Below are positions 26,987 through 35,817 of a stretch of DNA of 64,000 nt, in pieces. The notes under the pieces were generated by a model, which saw only the letters and a program-made list of their open reading frames with translations, had not been told where the DNA came from and ran no database searches. Where the stretch lies: positions 5,487,501-5,551,500 of the forward strand of contig NZ_CP046176.1 in the NCBI RefSeq assembly GCF_013009555.1. Direction: 5' to 3'. The stretch is from Phocaeicola dorei. Its GTDB lineage: Bacteria; Bacteroidota; Bacteroidia; Bacteroidales; Bacteroidaceae. Numbering within the stretch: the first letter of the stretch is position 1; every line of letters starts with the position of its first letter. The position numbers and the translations under genes were made by a program.

Positions 26987-26994
26987 TATCTTTG
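26987..26994 (+). promoter_or_regulatory. -7 box for the kinase-regulator operon
   Basis: TATCTTTG fits TAnnTTTG and lies 13 bp before the kinase ATG (27008). The resulting leader would be very short. Confidence 0.6.
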
Positions 26995-27007
26995 CAAAAA
27001 AATAAAC

Positions 27008-28321
27008 ATGAAAGGTAGACACATTAAAATACTCACTATTTTTGGATTAATAGCAATTATAGCTTTACAAACTATATGGTTATGTAATGCATATATACAG
27101 TTTTCACAAAGTATATATAAAGATAGTAATGACATTTTAAAGAAGTCCTTAAACAGGGAAGCTTCTATTAGATTTGAAAAAACACCTAAGGGAACAATGA
27201 TAAATGGTGCTCCAATAAAAGATTCTAACGAAATTGTACCGGAAATAGCCTATTTGAACGAAGGATTATTAAAACTAGGATTAGAACTATCATTAACTAA
27301 TGTTGATTCCCTCGCCAATGATTTCTTAAAAGCTACTAATATTGAAAGTACAATAACTATCTACCTACTGAATACTGACACAGAAAAAGTTCTGAATAAA
27401 AGCAAGAATGATTTAGATATCCATTCATTCGGGATTATAAAAACAGATATAATTCCGATCCGGACAGATTTATCACAAGGTGTGCAAATGATTTTAATAA
27501 ACCCATATTACACAATTATTAAACGTATGGGGTTACTGCTAATAGCAACTGTCATATTGATGATTTTTGTAATAGGATGTATTGTATATCAAATAAAAAT
27601 CATCGCCAGACAAAATAAAATAGCCCAACTCAGGGAAGATTTTTCTTATGCCATGATTCATGATATGAAAACACCACTCAGTTCTATCACGATGTGTACT
27701 AGTTTTCTGCACAGTGGAAGACTGGATGACAAACCTGAAATGAAAGAGAAATATTTTACTATCGTAGAAAATGAAGCAGATCATTTATTAGCATTGACCA
27801 ATAAGATACTTACATTATCAAAACTAGAAAATCATAAATTGGAAATGAATAAGAAAAAAATCTCATTCGAACCTATTATTGAGGATTTAAAAGAGAAGTT
27901 TATAACAAAATCTGACAAACCCATTCATTTCACTATTGATTTAAAAGCCAAAGAAGTATATGTTGATGAAGAATTTTTTAAAGAACTTATGAGCAACTTG
28001 ATAGATAATGCCATTAAATATTCCAAAAAGAGTATTGAAATAAAAATAAGTTCGCATTACGATGATAAATATACCATTATAAAAATATATGATAACGGAA
28101 TGGGTATCTCAGAGAAAGATCAAAGAACCATTTTCGACAAGTTTGAACGTGCTTCAGCAACTAAACGCACTAAATTTGGTGGAGCTACCGGATTTGGATT
28201 AGGTTTAAACTATGTTTATCAAGTAATTGAAGCACATGAAGGAAAAATATATGTAAACAGCATAGAAGGAGATTTTACAGAATTTACTTTGTTTATACCT
28301 AAAATTATGGAGGAACTATGA
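27008..28321 (+). CDS. Sensor histidine kinase (probable peptide-regulon sensor)
   Basis: A 437-residue membrane kinase. ATG 27008 is chosen because upstream in-frame starts (from 26948) fall in the operator and promoter. Two membrane helices (about residues 8-28 and 172-195) flank a periplasmic domain of about 140 residues of unknown type. HisKA carries His218 in MIHDMKTPLS; HATPase_c has the N box NLIDNAIKYS, G1 DNGMGIS and G2 GFGLGLNYV. It overlaps the regulator by 4 bp (ATGA). It resembles the RprX-type kinases of Bacteroides in general, but the sensed signal is unknown. Confidence 0.92.
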   Translation: MKGRHIKILTIFGLIAIIALQTIWLCNAYIQFSQSIYKDSNDILKKSLNREASIRFEKTPKGTMINGAPIKDSNEIVPEIAYLNEGLLKLGLELSLTNVDSLANDFLKATNIESTITIYLLNTDTEKVLNKSKNDLDIHSFGIIKTDIIPIRTDLSQGVQMILINPYYTIIKRMGLLLIATVILMIFVIGCIVYQIKIIARQNKIAQLREDFSYAMIHDMKTPLSSITMCTSFLHSGRLDDKPEMKEKYFTIVENEADHLLALTNKILTLSKLENHKLEMNKKKISFEPIIEDLKEKFITKSDKPIHFTIDLKAKEVYVDEEFFKELMSNLIDNAIKYSKKSIEIKISSHYDDKYTIIKIYDNGMGISEKDQRTIFDKFERASATKRTKFGGATGFGLGLNYVYQVIEAHEGKIYVNSIEGDFTEFTLFIPKIMEEL

Positions 28322-29016
28322 TTAAACTTTTATTAGTAGAAGATGATCCCACTTTCAGTTATATCGTGAAAAGTGGATTACAGGAAATTATTGGTGGTTA
28401 TGAAGTGATAACTGCTATGAATGGAAAAGAAGGATTGAAGGCTTGGGAAGAATATCATCCGGATATCATTATTTCGGATATTGACATGCCTGTAATGAAC
28501 GGTTATCAAATGGTAGAGCGTATTCGTGAAACTGATGGAGATACTCCTATTTTATTTGCTTCCGCATTGACTTCTCCCAAAGATGTAAAAGAAGGATATA
28601 AACTAGGTGTTAATAACTATGTGAAAAAGCCCTTTGTGCCCGATGAACTCGATGCGCATATACATGCCATTCTTAAAATAAAAGCAGGAACCAAATCACG
28701 CAATGAAAATGAACATTATAAACTGGGACGTTTCACACTGGATGCCAAACATGCCACACTGTATAATGATGAAACTGAAGAAAAAAAGATGCTAACTGTA
28801 CGCGAGGCAAAAATACTTCAACTCTTCTGTAAGAATATAAATGAAACTGTGGAAAGAAAAGCTATTCTAAGCCGTTTTTGGGATACGGAAGACGATTATT
28901 TTAAATCACGCAGCCTGGATGTTTTTATCACGAAATTGCGGAAACTGTTGAAAGATGAACCTCGCATTGAATTGAAAAATATCCGAGGAGTAGGTTATAC
29001 ATTGTTACTGACCTGA
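28318..29016 (+). CDS. OmpR-family response regulator (probable peptide-regulon activator)
   Basis: A 232-residue regulator. Receiver domain (about 1-120) with phospho-acceptor Asp54 in IIISDIDMPVM and Lys in NNYVKKPF. Winged-helix DNA-binding domain (about 135-232) with SRSLDVFITKLRKLLKDEPR as recognition region and ending RGVGYTLLLT. OmpR/PhoB-type regulators bind direct repeats spaced 10-11 bp, which fits the GTTATC-N5 repeats at sites A-D. Binding to them is my inference. Confidence 0.94.
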   Translation: MIKLLLVEDDPTFSYIVKSGLQEIIGGYEVITAMNGKEGLKAWEEYHPDIIISDIDMPVMNGYQMVERIRETDGDTPILFASALTSPKDVKEGYKLGVNNYVKKPFVPDELDAHIHAILKIKAGTKSRNENEHYKLGRFTLDAKHATLYNDETEEKKMLTVREAKILQLFCKNINETVERKAILSRFWDTEDDYFKSRSLDVFITKLRKLLKDEPRIELKNIRGVGYTLLLT

Positions 29017-29040
29017 AAAAGTAAGATATGTTCATGAGCA

Positions 29041-29082
29041 AAGTAAGTTAACTTACTTGCCCCTCGAAGTTAACTTACTTTT
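29041..29082. terminator. Bidirectional terminator after the regulator
   Basis: 15-bp perfect stem (AAAGTAAGTTAACTT at 29041-29055, complement at 29068-29082), followed by TTTT; between convergent genes. Confidence 0.8.
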
Positions 29083-29087
29083 TTCAC

Positions 29088-29864
29088 TTAATATGAAACC
29101 GAAACCGGAATACCTGCCTCTTTCACCAATCCTCCTATTTTATCCAATTCCTTATGAGTAGCTTTTTCCAAATCATGATCGGGCGTTTCGCGGTCAATGG
29201 TATAAATCATCACTTGACGCGGAGCTATCTTTTTCACAACCTCCAACCAAGGTAACACATACCGGTCTGTCGTATTATTCACATCCTGACCTTGATAGGT
29301 ACCTTTCATGAACATAGTCTGAATAATCAGCTTTCCTTTGAAAGCTTTCATGCCTTCTATAATTTTCTGCACATCATAATGTCCAGTAGGACGATCCGTC
29401 AAATGGATATAATCCGTATCAATGGTATCCAGTTTCAATATATTATTATCTATCTTATTCAATGCATCAAATACCTCCGGTTTGTGAATAAAAGTAGAGT
29501 TACTCAATACACTCACTTTTGCCTGGGGAAAATATTTATCACGCAGTGCCAAAGTATCCTCTATAATTCCTGCAAAGTGAGGATGAGCCGTCGGTTCGCC
29601 ATTACCGGCAAAAGTCAGCACATCCGGTTTAGGACCATTTTGCTGCATATCAATCAAACGGGCCTCCAAAGCTTCACGAACCTGCTCGCGAGTAGGCAGT
29701 TTCTTTTTCGGACGATGATCTTCATTAAAACCACATTCACAATAAATGCAGTCGAAGGTACAAAACTTGCCATCTTCAGGAAGAAGATTGATTCCTAAAG
29801 AAACTCCCAAACGACGACTATGTACCGGACCGAAGATGGGAGAAGGATAAATGATTGTTGACAT
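29088..29864 (-). CDS. Radical SAM protein
   Basis: A 258-residue cytoplasmic radical SAM enzyme with the cluster motif CTFDCIYCECG (Cys35, Cys39, Cys42), a GNGEPT-type motif (AGNGEPTAHPHF) for SAM binding and a compact TIM-barrel. Its length and start (PVHSRRLGVSLGINLLP) match a family of small radical SAM proteins of unclear substrate. It lies next to the peptide regulon, but the convergent orientation and the terminator between them argue against a role in peptide modification. Confidence 0.88.
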   Translation of the reverse strand: MSTIIYPSPIFGPVHSRRLGVSLGINLLPEDGKFCTFDCIYCECGFNEDHRPKKKLPTREQVREALEARLIDMQQNGPKPDVLTFAGNGEPTAHPHFAGIIEDTLALRDKYFPQAKVSVLSNSTFIHKPEVFDALNKIDNNILKLDTIDTDYIHLTDRPTGHYDVQKIIEGMKAFKGKLIIQTMFMKGTYQGQDVNNTTDRYVLPWLEVVKKIAPRQVMIYTIDRETPDHDLEKATHKELDKIGGLVKEAGIPVSVSY

Positions 29865-29909
29865 AGTTTTTTTTTCAGTTGATAACAGTACAAAAATACA
29901 GAATGTTTT

Positions 29910-31982
29910 TCAGAATTTCAGCCTCAACTGCAAATAAAGGTCACTCTTTGTACTGCCGTCAATTTCCTCCAAGGCGGAACTTATCTTATCCCGATTGAAA
30001 TAATGAGTAGTTCCGTACTTGGCCTGCAAGATAATGTGTTTATTCAATTCATAACGGGCGTTCACTGCCACACGCATACCTTTATAATAGAATGAAGGCA
30101 TGGAAAAAGCATAGAGCACACTCTTTTCATAGATAGTAAGACGGGAATTATAGTCATCTGTGTTAAACCATGCGGCACTCAAATCAAGCTGAAGAGGAAG
30201 CAAATGGAAGGTATAAGCAGCACTTTGAGAAACCAGAAAACCATTGGAAGCAGATTGCCCACGAAAGTTGATGCGTACATAATCCGCTATGGTTTTCAAT
30301 GTCAGCTTATCTTTCACGCTATAATTCAATTGGTATCGGCATTTCTGCTGAATAGATGGAATAGTTTGCTTGGTTTTATCCTCAGCAGTGAAGTCCTTTT
30401 CCTTCTTTTTATAACGATATCTTATAAACATTTCCAGTTCATAAGTAGGTGAATAACTTAATTGGAGTAATCCGTCCAATCCTTTGGTTCCTGCTTTGCT
30501 TACTAAATATTTCTTCCAAGGGAAATAGAAAAAATCACCATAACAAGTCATTTTGATATACTTTAAAATACTGGTTTCCAATCCTATATAAAATCCACTC
30601 TCATTTTGTACCGTACTTCCCTCTCCTATAGAACGAGCATAAACCGATTGATATTTGGCATCATAATACCTGTTCATAACTATTAACTGTGTTCCTCCTT
30701 TCGGTGAATAACGTAACATATTCATGGTTGCCCAAGTACCACATTTGTCTATAGCCGTTTCACCCAATAAAGAGAAGCGTTTCCAAAAGAATTTATAATC
30801 TCCTCCCACATTATAAAAGTCCTTTCCACGGGGATAATAAATATTATAGTACTTCTTCTCAGGATTCAACGGCTTGTTGAAAACATTATAAACAGCTGTT
30901 AATCCTAACTCACAGTACTTTCCATTATAATTTAAATTACTGCCAACCAACTGATTAGTTAATGTATTTTTCTTCTCAAACTCACGATACAACCGATGAT
31001 ATCCATCTTTTTTCAACGACCTTATAAACTGATTATCAACAATACCATCCATCTTCCGATAAGAATAGAAACCATCCAATGTCCATCTTTTCGCCAACTT
31101 ATAGCTGACTGCCATTCCTTGAAAATAGTTATATTCATCGGTAGAAGAATGCTTGCGTATTCCCCGGCTCTTATTTCCCAAAGTAGAGAGTGTAGCTGTT
31201 TTTCCCATCCCGAAATCAGTGTTGATAACTAGTCCATAACCATAGCTGACACGGTAATTACCAAGAGCTAAAGTCTTGATATGACCTATATTACGAATTA
31301 ACAAGTATAGTGAATAAAAATCATAACCTTTTTTATTTTGTCCGGTAAAGAAAGGTTCTCCTGCATCCTTTTCAGCAGTAATTCCTGCATAAATCTGATC
31401 CCGATAATGAAAACTATATCGCAGATTATGATAATATCCATATCCCAAATACTGTTTGTTCGGATTCTTTTTTAAAGTTTCTGCCGGGTACTGTTGATAC
31501 CCGGCCTTCGTATAAAAAGGAATATCAACACGTGTTGATAACTCTTGTTTACCGTATTTCAATATCCGCTTTATATTTGGTTTATATTGCTCTTTTTCAG
31601 GAGTTTCAAAGTAAATAAAGGGTAGTAAATAGTGAATAGTCTGCCTGTCAATATCTTCAATCATCCATAACTCATTGCGGGTAAGCATAGGACCATATTT
31701 GTACAGATAATACAATATATTCTCTACCAGTTGGTCAGAGAGAAATGGAAAACGTTCCAGTTGCTCTTTAGTTGCTGTATTGATATTGATGGGATTTTCA
31801 CGTAATTCGGAAAGCTCCTCAAAGTGAGTATCCCATTGAAACGAACTGTTTTCATCTTCATCCATCAATTGCTCTACCAGTTCTTCCCATACTTCCTGCG
31901 CACACAGGTTATGCACCGACAAAAGTATTGTAATACAGATAATTAACATTACTTTCAACAACCTGTTCATTTTGTAATTCAT
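29910..31982 (-). CDS. Helix-hairpin-helix and outer-membrane barrel protein
   Basis: A 690-residue exported protein (signal peptide about 1-29, MLIICITILLSVHNLCAQ). Two ComEA-like helix-hairpin-helix motifs follow (NPININTATKEQLERFPFLS, then a second around residue 100). The remainder is beta-rich with alternating aromatic residues and ends in LQLRLKF, as in outer-membrane barrels. This combination is found across Bacteroides; its role is not established. ATGs at 31982 and 31970 are possible. Confidence 0.75.
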   Translation of the reverse strand: MNYKMNRLLKVMLIICITILLSVHNLCAQEVWEELVEQLMDEDENSSFQWDTHFEELSELRENPININTATKEQLERFPFLSDQLVENILYYLYKYGPMLTRNELWMIEDIDRQTIHYLLPFIYFETPEKEQYKPNIKRILKYGKQELSTRVDIPFYTKAGYQQYPAETLKKNPNKQYLGYGYYHNLRYSFHYRDQIYAGITAEKDAGEPFFTGQNKKGYDFYSLYLLIRNIGHIKTLALGNYRVSYGYGLVINTDFGMGKTATLSTLGNKSRGIRKHSSTDEYNYFQGMAVSYKLAKRWTLDGFYSYRKMDGIVDNQFIRSLKKDGYHRLYREFEKKNTLTNQLVGSNLNYNGKYCELGLTAVYNVFNKPLNPEKKYYNIYYPRGKDFYNVGGDYKFFWKRFSLLGETAIDKCGTWATMNMLRYSPKGGTQLIVMNRYYDAKYQSVYARSIGEGSTVQNESGFYIGLETSILKYIKMTCYGDFFYFPWKKYLVSKAGTKGLDGLLQLSYSPTYELEMFIRYRYKKKEKDFTAEDKTKQTIPSIQQKCRYQLNYSVKDKLTLKTIADYVRINFRGQSASNGFLVSQSAAYTFHLLPLQLDLSAAWFNTDDYNSRLTIYEKSVLYAFSMPSFYYKGMRVAVNARYELNKHIILQAKYGTTHYFNRDKISSALEEIDGSTKSDLYLQLRLKF

Positions 31983-32039
31983 TGGCGTGTTTTAAGTTAA
32001 ATAGTTTTATCCACTATACAGAGTAATCATATTTCTTGC

Positions 32040-32047
32040 TACTTTTG
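32040..32047 (+). promoter_or_regulatory. -7 box for the DUF4294 gene
   Basis: TACTTTTG, 7 bp upstream of the ATG at 32055; fits TAnnTTTG and would give a very short leader. Confidence 0.5.
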
Positions 32048-32054
32048 CACCAAG

Positions 32055-32651
32055 ATGAAAAGGAAACTCTTTATAGCATTGTTTTTTTCCTTTATAGCCG
32101 TTGCTGCTCATTCCCAGCAACAAACGACTACTATAAACGGATACATGGTACCTGTATGTGTATACAAAGGAGATACTATTCCAGCTGTACAGTTACCTAA
32201 TGTATACATTTTCAGACCATTAAAATTCAAAAACGAAAAAGAAAGACGGGAATACTACCGCTTGGTAAGGAATGTGAAGAAAACCCTGCCATTAGCCCGT
32301 GAAATTAACCGTGCTGTAATAGAAACTTACGAATATATAGAAACATTGCCTGACAAAAAAGCCAGGGAAAAGCACCTGAAACTCGTAGAGAAGGGACTAA
32401 AAGAGCAATATACACCGATTATGAAGAAATTAACCTTTTCACAGGGCAAACTGTTGATAAAGTTAGTAAACCGTCAGACGGATTCTTCCTCTTATGAATT
32501 GGTAAAAGCTTTTATGGGACCCTTTAAAGCCGGATTCTATCAAACTTTTGCAGCACTTTTTGGTGCCAGCCTGAAGAAAGAATATCATCCGGAAGGAGAG
32601 GATCGACTGACCGAACGGGTGGTATTGTTAGTTGAAAACGGACAAATCTAA
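32055..32651 (+). CDS. DUF4294-like exported protein
   Basis: A 198-residue protein with a signal peptide (to about AAHSQQ). Contains a helical, Lys/Arg-rich domain (KNEKERREYYRLVRNVKKTL, then LTFSQGKLLIKLVNRQT) that I recognise as DUF4294. Function unknown. Divergent from the HHH gene. Confidence 0.75.
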   Translation: MKRKLFIALFFSFIAVAAHSQQQTTTINGYMVPVCVYKGDTIPAVQLPNVYIFRPLKFKNEKERREYYRLVRNVKKTLPLAREINRAVIETYEYIETLPDKKAREKHLKLVEKGLKEQYTPIMKKLTFSQGKLLIKLVNRQTDSSSYELVKAFMGPFKAGFYQTFAALFGASLKKEYHPEGEDRLTERVVLLVENGQI

Positions 32652-32681
32652 CTGATTCCTACTGTTTGAATTTTACTCTTA

Positions 32682-33218
32682 TTATCTGAATTTCATTAAT
32701 TTATTGGCAAACTCCCATACAATAATCCCTGTCGTTACTGATACATTTAACGAATGTTTTGTACCATACTGGGGAATCTCGATGCATCCGTCACAGGCAT
32801 TGACTACTTCCTGTTGTACCCCTTTCACTTCATTTCCCATTACGATGGCATATTTCTTATCGGCATCCAGTTCCAGTTTATCCAGCAAAGTACTGCCTTC
32901 CACCTGTTCGATAGCCAATACGATAAACCCTTGATCATGAAGTTCCTGAACGGCATCAAGCGTATTCTTTTTATATCTCCACTCCACCGAATTCTCAGCT
33001 CCTAAAGCTGTTTTATGCATTTCGGGATGGGGAGGAGTGGCTGTAATACCACATAAATAAATGCAATCTACCAAAAATGCATCCGATGTGCGAAACACTG
33101 ATCCTATGTTGTGTAAACTGCGTACTTCATCCAGCACCACTGCTAAAGGCAACTTATCGGCTTTCTTGAATTCGTCTACAGTAAGCCGGTTCAGTTCTGT
33201 TATTTTGAGTTTCCTCAT
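32682..33218 (-). CDS. SpoU/TrmH-family RNA methyltransferase
   Basis: A 178-residue cytoplasmic SPOUT methyltransferase that probably 2'-O-methylates tRNA or rRNA. The three motifs are present: EVRSLHNIGSVFRTSDAF (1), AIVMGNEVKGV (2), IPQYGTKHSLNVSVTTGI (3, knot). Short, with no N-terminal substrate-binding domain. Confidence 0.9.
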   Translation of the reverse strand: MRKLKITELNRLTVDEFKKADKLPLAVVLDEVRSLHNIGSVFRTSDAFLVDCIYLCGITATPPHPEMHKTALGAENSVEWRYKKNTLDAVQELHDQGFIVLAIEQVEGSTLLDKLELDADKKYAIVMGNEVKGVQQEVVNACDGCIEIPQYGTKHSLNVSVTTGIIVWEFANKLMKFR

Positions 33219-33800
33219 ACTCTATTTTCTACTTTATTATTAACGGTTACAAACTTACATAAAAATCTATGATCTTTACGCCTATATAATGAAAAAGAAG
33301 TCTCCCCTACTCTCTTTTTATTTTTACTTCAGTCCCAAATCCATCTGTTTTACAATTGGATTTCTTTATACAAAAAAAGATAATAACTAATTCACATCCC
33401 CCTGTTGATAACGGTTGAAAACATGTAAAAAGGATGAGGATATCATTTCAAAAGTATTTCTTGCATATTTCAAATAATGGTATAACATACACTTAAAATC
33501 AACAATCCAAAAATTAATCACATAACTTAAACAATCAATATCAACACAATTTAATCACTATTATAGGCATTCATAACCATAAAGTTTTTAACTTTGCATA
33601 TTATCAACAGTTTGTTAATAGAACAAGTAAAGACAGTATAATCAGTGCTTAAGCCAGTTGATTACTTATTCATATCTCACTATTACAAATGAATAACTTA
33701 TCAGGCAAGGAAAAGAGTACTATTTTTACTAACAATATGAACAGACTATTATCAATACCATATTTCTTTTTTTGAAAGAAGAAGAAAAAATATAGATATA
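33219..33800. other. 580-bp AT-rich intergenic region
   Basis: No coding region, hairpin terminator or clear RNA gene seen. AT-rich with a few TTATCAAC-type words (33406, 33601) but no convincing DnaA-box cluster. Probably the long leader/promoter region of nadA. Confidence 0.4.
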
Positions 33801-34793
33801 ATGAATAAAGAAGAATGGTTGAAAAAAGGGTATGTTACCGAACCGGTAGACAAAACTCTGGATTTGAAGACTGAAATTGATAAGTTGCGTAAGGAAAAGA
33901 ATGCGCTTATCCTAGGTCACTATTACCAGTCGGGCGAAATACAAGATATCGCCGACTTTGTAGGTGACAGCTTGGCGCTGGCACAATGGGCGGCTAAAAC
34001 GGATGCTGATATCATTGTGATGTGTGGTGTTCACTTTATGGGTGAAACGGCTAAGATTCTTTGTCCTGATAAAAAAGTGCTGGTACCGGACTTGAATGCA
34101 GGATGTTCATTGGCTGACAGTTGTCCTGCTGATGAGTTTGCTAAGTTTGTTAAAGAGCACCCGGACCATACAGTGATTTCGTATGTTAACACTACAGCGG
34201 CTGTTAAAGCGGTGACTGATGTGGTGGTCACTTCTACCAATGCCAAGCAAATCGTAGATAGTTTTCCGGCAGATGAGAAGATTATTTTCGGTCCGGATAG
34301 AAATCTGGGTAATTATATCAATTCGATTACAGGACGCGATATGTTGCTTTGGGATGGTGCCTGCCATGTGCACGAACAGTTTTCTGTGGAGAAGATACTG
34401 GAATTGAAAAAACAGTATCCTAACGCTGCCATTCTGGTTCATCCCGAATGTAAAGGAGCCGTTTCCAAACTAGCCGATAAGGTTGCTTCTACGGCAGGAC
34501 TTTTAAAATATGCCATTACTAGCGACAAGAAAGATTTTATTGTTGCTACGGAAAGCGGTATTCTGCACGAAATGCGTAAGAAATGTCCTGAAAAAAACTT
34601 TATTCCCGCTCCTCCCGAAGACAGTACCTGCGCTTGCAATGAATGTAATTTTATGCGGTTGAATACGATGGAAAAGTTGTACAATACATTAAAATATGAA
34701 TGGCCGGAAGTGGCAGTGGATGAAGCAATAGCTGAGGAGGCGGTGAAACCTATCAAGAAGATGCTGGAAATTTCGGAGAAGCTGGGATTATGA
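33801..34793 (+). CDS. nadA: Quinolinate synthase NadA
   Basis: A 330-residue enzyme that condenses iminoaspartate and dihydroxyacetone phosphate to quinolinate in NAD synthesis. Motifs include ILGHYYQSGEIQDIADFVGDS and MCGVHFMGETAKIL. Likely [4Fe-4S] ligands are Cys102 (GCSLAD), Cys188 (DGACHVHE) and one Cys of CACNEC (277-282). The nadB/nadC genes are not adjacent. A 47-residue gene overlaps its stop. Confidence 0.96.
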   Translation: MNKEEWLKKGYVTEPVDKTLDLKTEIDKLRKEKNALILGHYYQSGEIQDIADFVGDSLALAQWAAKTDADIIVMCGVHFMGETAKILCPDKKVLVPDLNAGCSLADSCPADEFAKFVKEHPDHTVISYVNTTAAVKAVTDVVVTSTNAKQIVDSFPADEKIIFGPDRNLGNYINSITGRDMLLWDGACHVHEQFSVEKILELKKQYPNAAILVHPECKGAVSKLADKVASTAGLLKYAITSDKKDFIVATESGILHEMRKKCPEKNFIPAPPEDSTCACNECNFMRLNTMEKLYNTLKYEWPEVAVDEAIAEEAVKPIKKMLEISEKLGL

Positions 34794-34933
34794 CTTTTGT
34801 AAAAGATAACAAGATATGGTTGATAAAAGACGTTTCTGTTGTTCCTAAAAGTAAAAGGGAATTCTTCTGGAAAAGATTTATGATAGGATGTATCATCGGA
34901 ATAGGAGTGACATTGCTGGTTCTGTTTTATTAA
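34790..34933 (+). CDS. 47-residue single-helix membrane peptide overlapping nadA
   Basis: Start ATG overlaps the nadA stop in ATGA, suggesting translational coupling. N-terminal half is basic and polar (SKREFFWKRFM), followed by one membrane helix (IGCIIGIGVTLLVLFY) at the very C-terminus. No family recognised. Confidence 0.55.
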   Translation: MTFVKDNKIWLIKDVSVVPKSKREFFWKRFMIGCIIGIGVTLLVLFY

Positions 34934-34940
34934 AGACTTG

Positions 34941-34986
34941 TTTTGACGGGATAATGGTTCTCATGGAAATCATTATTCCGTCAAAA
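34941..34986 (+). terminator. Hairpin terminator after nadA operon
   Basis: 16-bp stem with one G-T pair (34941-34956 with 34971-34986), followed by a T-rich stretch. Confidence 0.75.
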
Positions 34987-35076
34987 TTGTTTTCAAAGGA
35001 AAACAAAATACTTATTTTTATGAGAGTCGATGGAAGTAAACAAATGATATAACTAATTTTATACAGTTTTACTTTT

Positions 35077-35658
35077 TTACGCCTTCAGAAATCGGCAAAG
35101 CTTCTCTACGGCCAGCGCACGGTGACTGATTTTGTTTTTCGTCTCATTGCCTAGTTCGGCAAAAGTTTTAGTATATCCTTCGGGCACAAAGATGGGGTCG
35201 TACCCGAAACCTGACGAACCTCGTTTTTCTTTGATAATCTCACCTTTTACAATTCCTTCGAACAAATGCTTCTTTCCATCCAGAATTAGGCAGATAGCTG
35301 TACGGAACTGTGCCTTTCTGTTGGGGGCTCCCTGCATATTCTGCAATAATTTTTGCATATTGGCTTCCGCATTGTGTCCTTCACCTCCGGCATAACGGGC
35401 GGAATAAACACCCGGCGCACCATTCAAAGCTTCCACCTCCAGGCCCGTATCATCGGCAAAGCAGTCCAGACCATAGTTTTCAAAAATATATTCCGCTTTC
35501 AGCATTGCATTACCTTCCAGTGTATCGGCTGTTTCGGGGATATCAGCATGGCAGTTAATATCTTTAAGGCTTAATAATTCCACCTTTTCACCCAAGATAG
35601 CAGAGATTTCCTCCAATTTATGGGCATTGTTTGTAGCAAATACTAATTTCCTTTTCAT
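35077..35658 (-). CDS. rdgB: RdgB/HAM1 non-canonical purine NTP pyrophosphatase
   Basis: A 193-residue house-cleaning enzyme that hydrolyses dITP/XTP to monophosphates. Motifs: [50 protein letters not shown]. Typical length. Confidence 0.95.
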   Translation of the reverse strand: MKRKLVFATNNAHKLEEISAILGEKVELLSLKDINCHADIPETADTLEGNAMLKAEYIFENYGLDCFADDTGLEVEALNGAPGVYSARYAGGEGHNAEANMQKLLQNMQGAPNRKAQFRTAICLILDGKKHLFEGIVKGEIIKEKRGSSGFGYDPIFVPEGYTKTFAELGNETKNKISHRALAVEKLCRFLKA

Positions 35659-35680
35659 TTTATATTGTATTTATTGAATG

Positions 35681-35688
35681 CAAAGATA
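35681..35688 (-). promoter_or_regulatory. -7 box for rdgB
   Basis: TATCTTTG on the minus strand, 22 bp upstream of the rdgB start. Confidence 0.6.
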
Positions 35689-35817
35689 CTGAGAATGAAC
35701 CAAAGTAAGATAATTCCTGACAGAATAATATAGGTGAAAAGGTAAATAATAATTTGTTTGCTATGTTTATTTTCAATTTTTGATTATCTTCGTTGGTATC
35801 ATTTGATACTTGATAGT

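Noticed and set aside
26948..27007. Longer start for the histidine kinase
   Set aside because: It would cover the operator and the -7 box; ATG 27008 directly precedes the first membrane helix.
29292..29798. Long plus-strand frame opposite the radical SAM gene
   Set aside because: A shadow of the minus-strand coding sequence, which carries the clear CxxxCxxC motif.
29088..29864. Radical SAM enzyme as a peptide-modifying partner of the GG-leader peptides
   Set aside because: Opposite orientation, separated by a bidirectional terminator, and it matches a compact radical SAM family found without peptides; it also lacks a SPASM-type Cys-rich tail.
33219..33800. Replication origin in the AT-rich gap
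   Set aside because: Only a few TTATCAAC-like words, no DnaA-box cluster and no dnaA/dnaN nearby.
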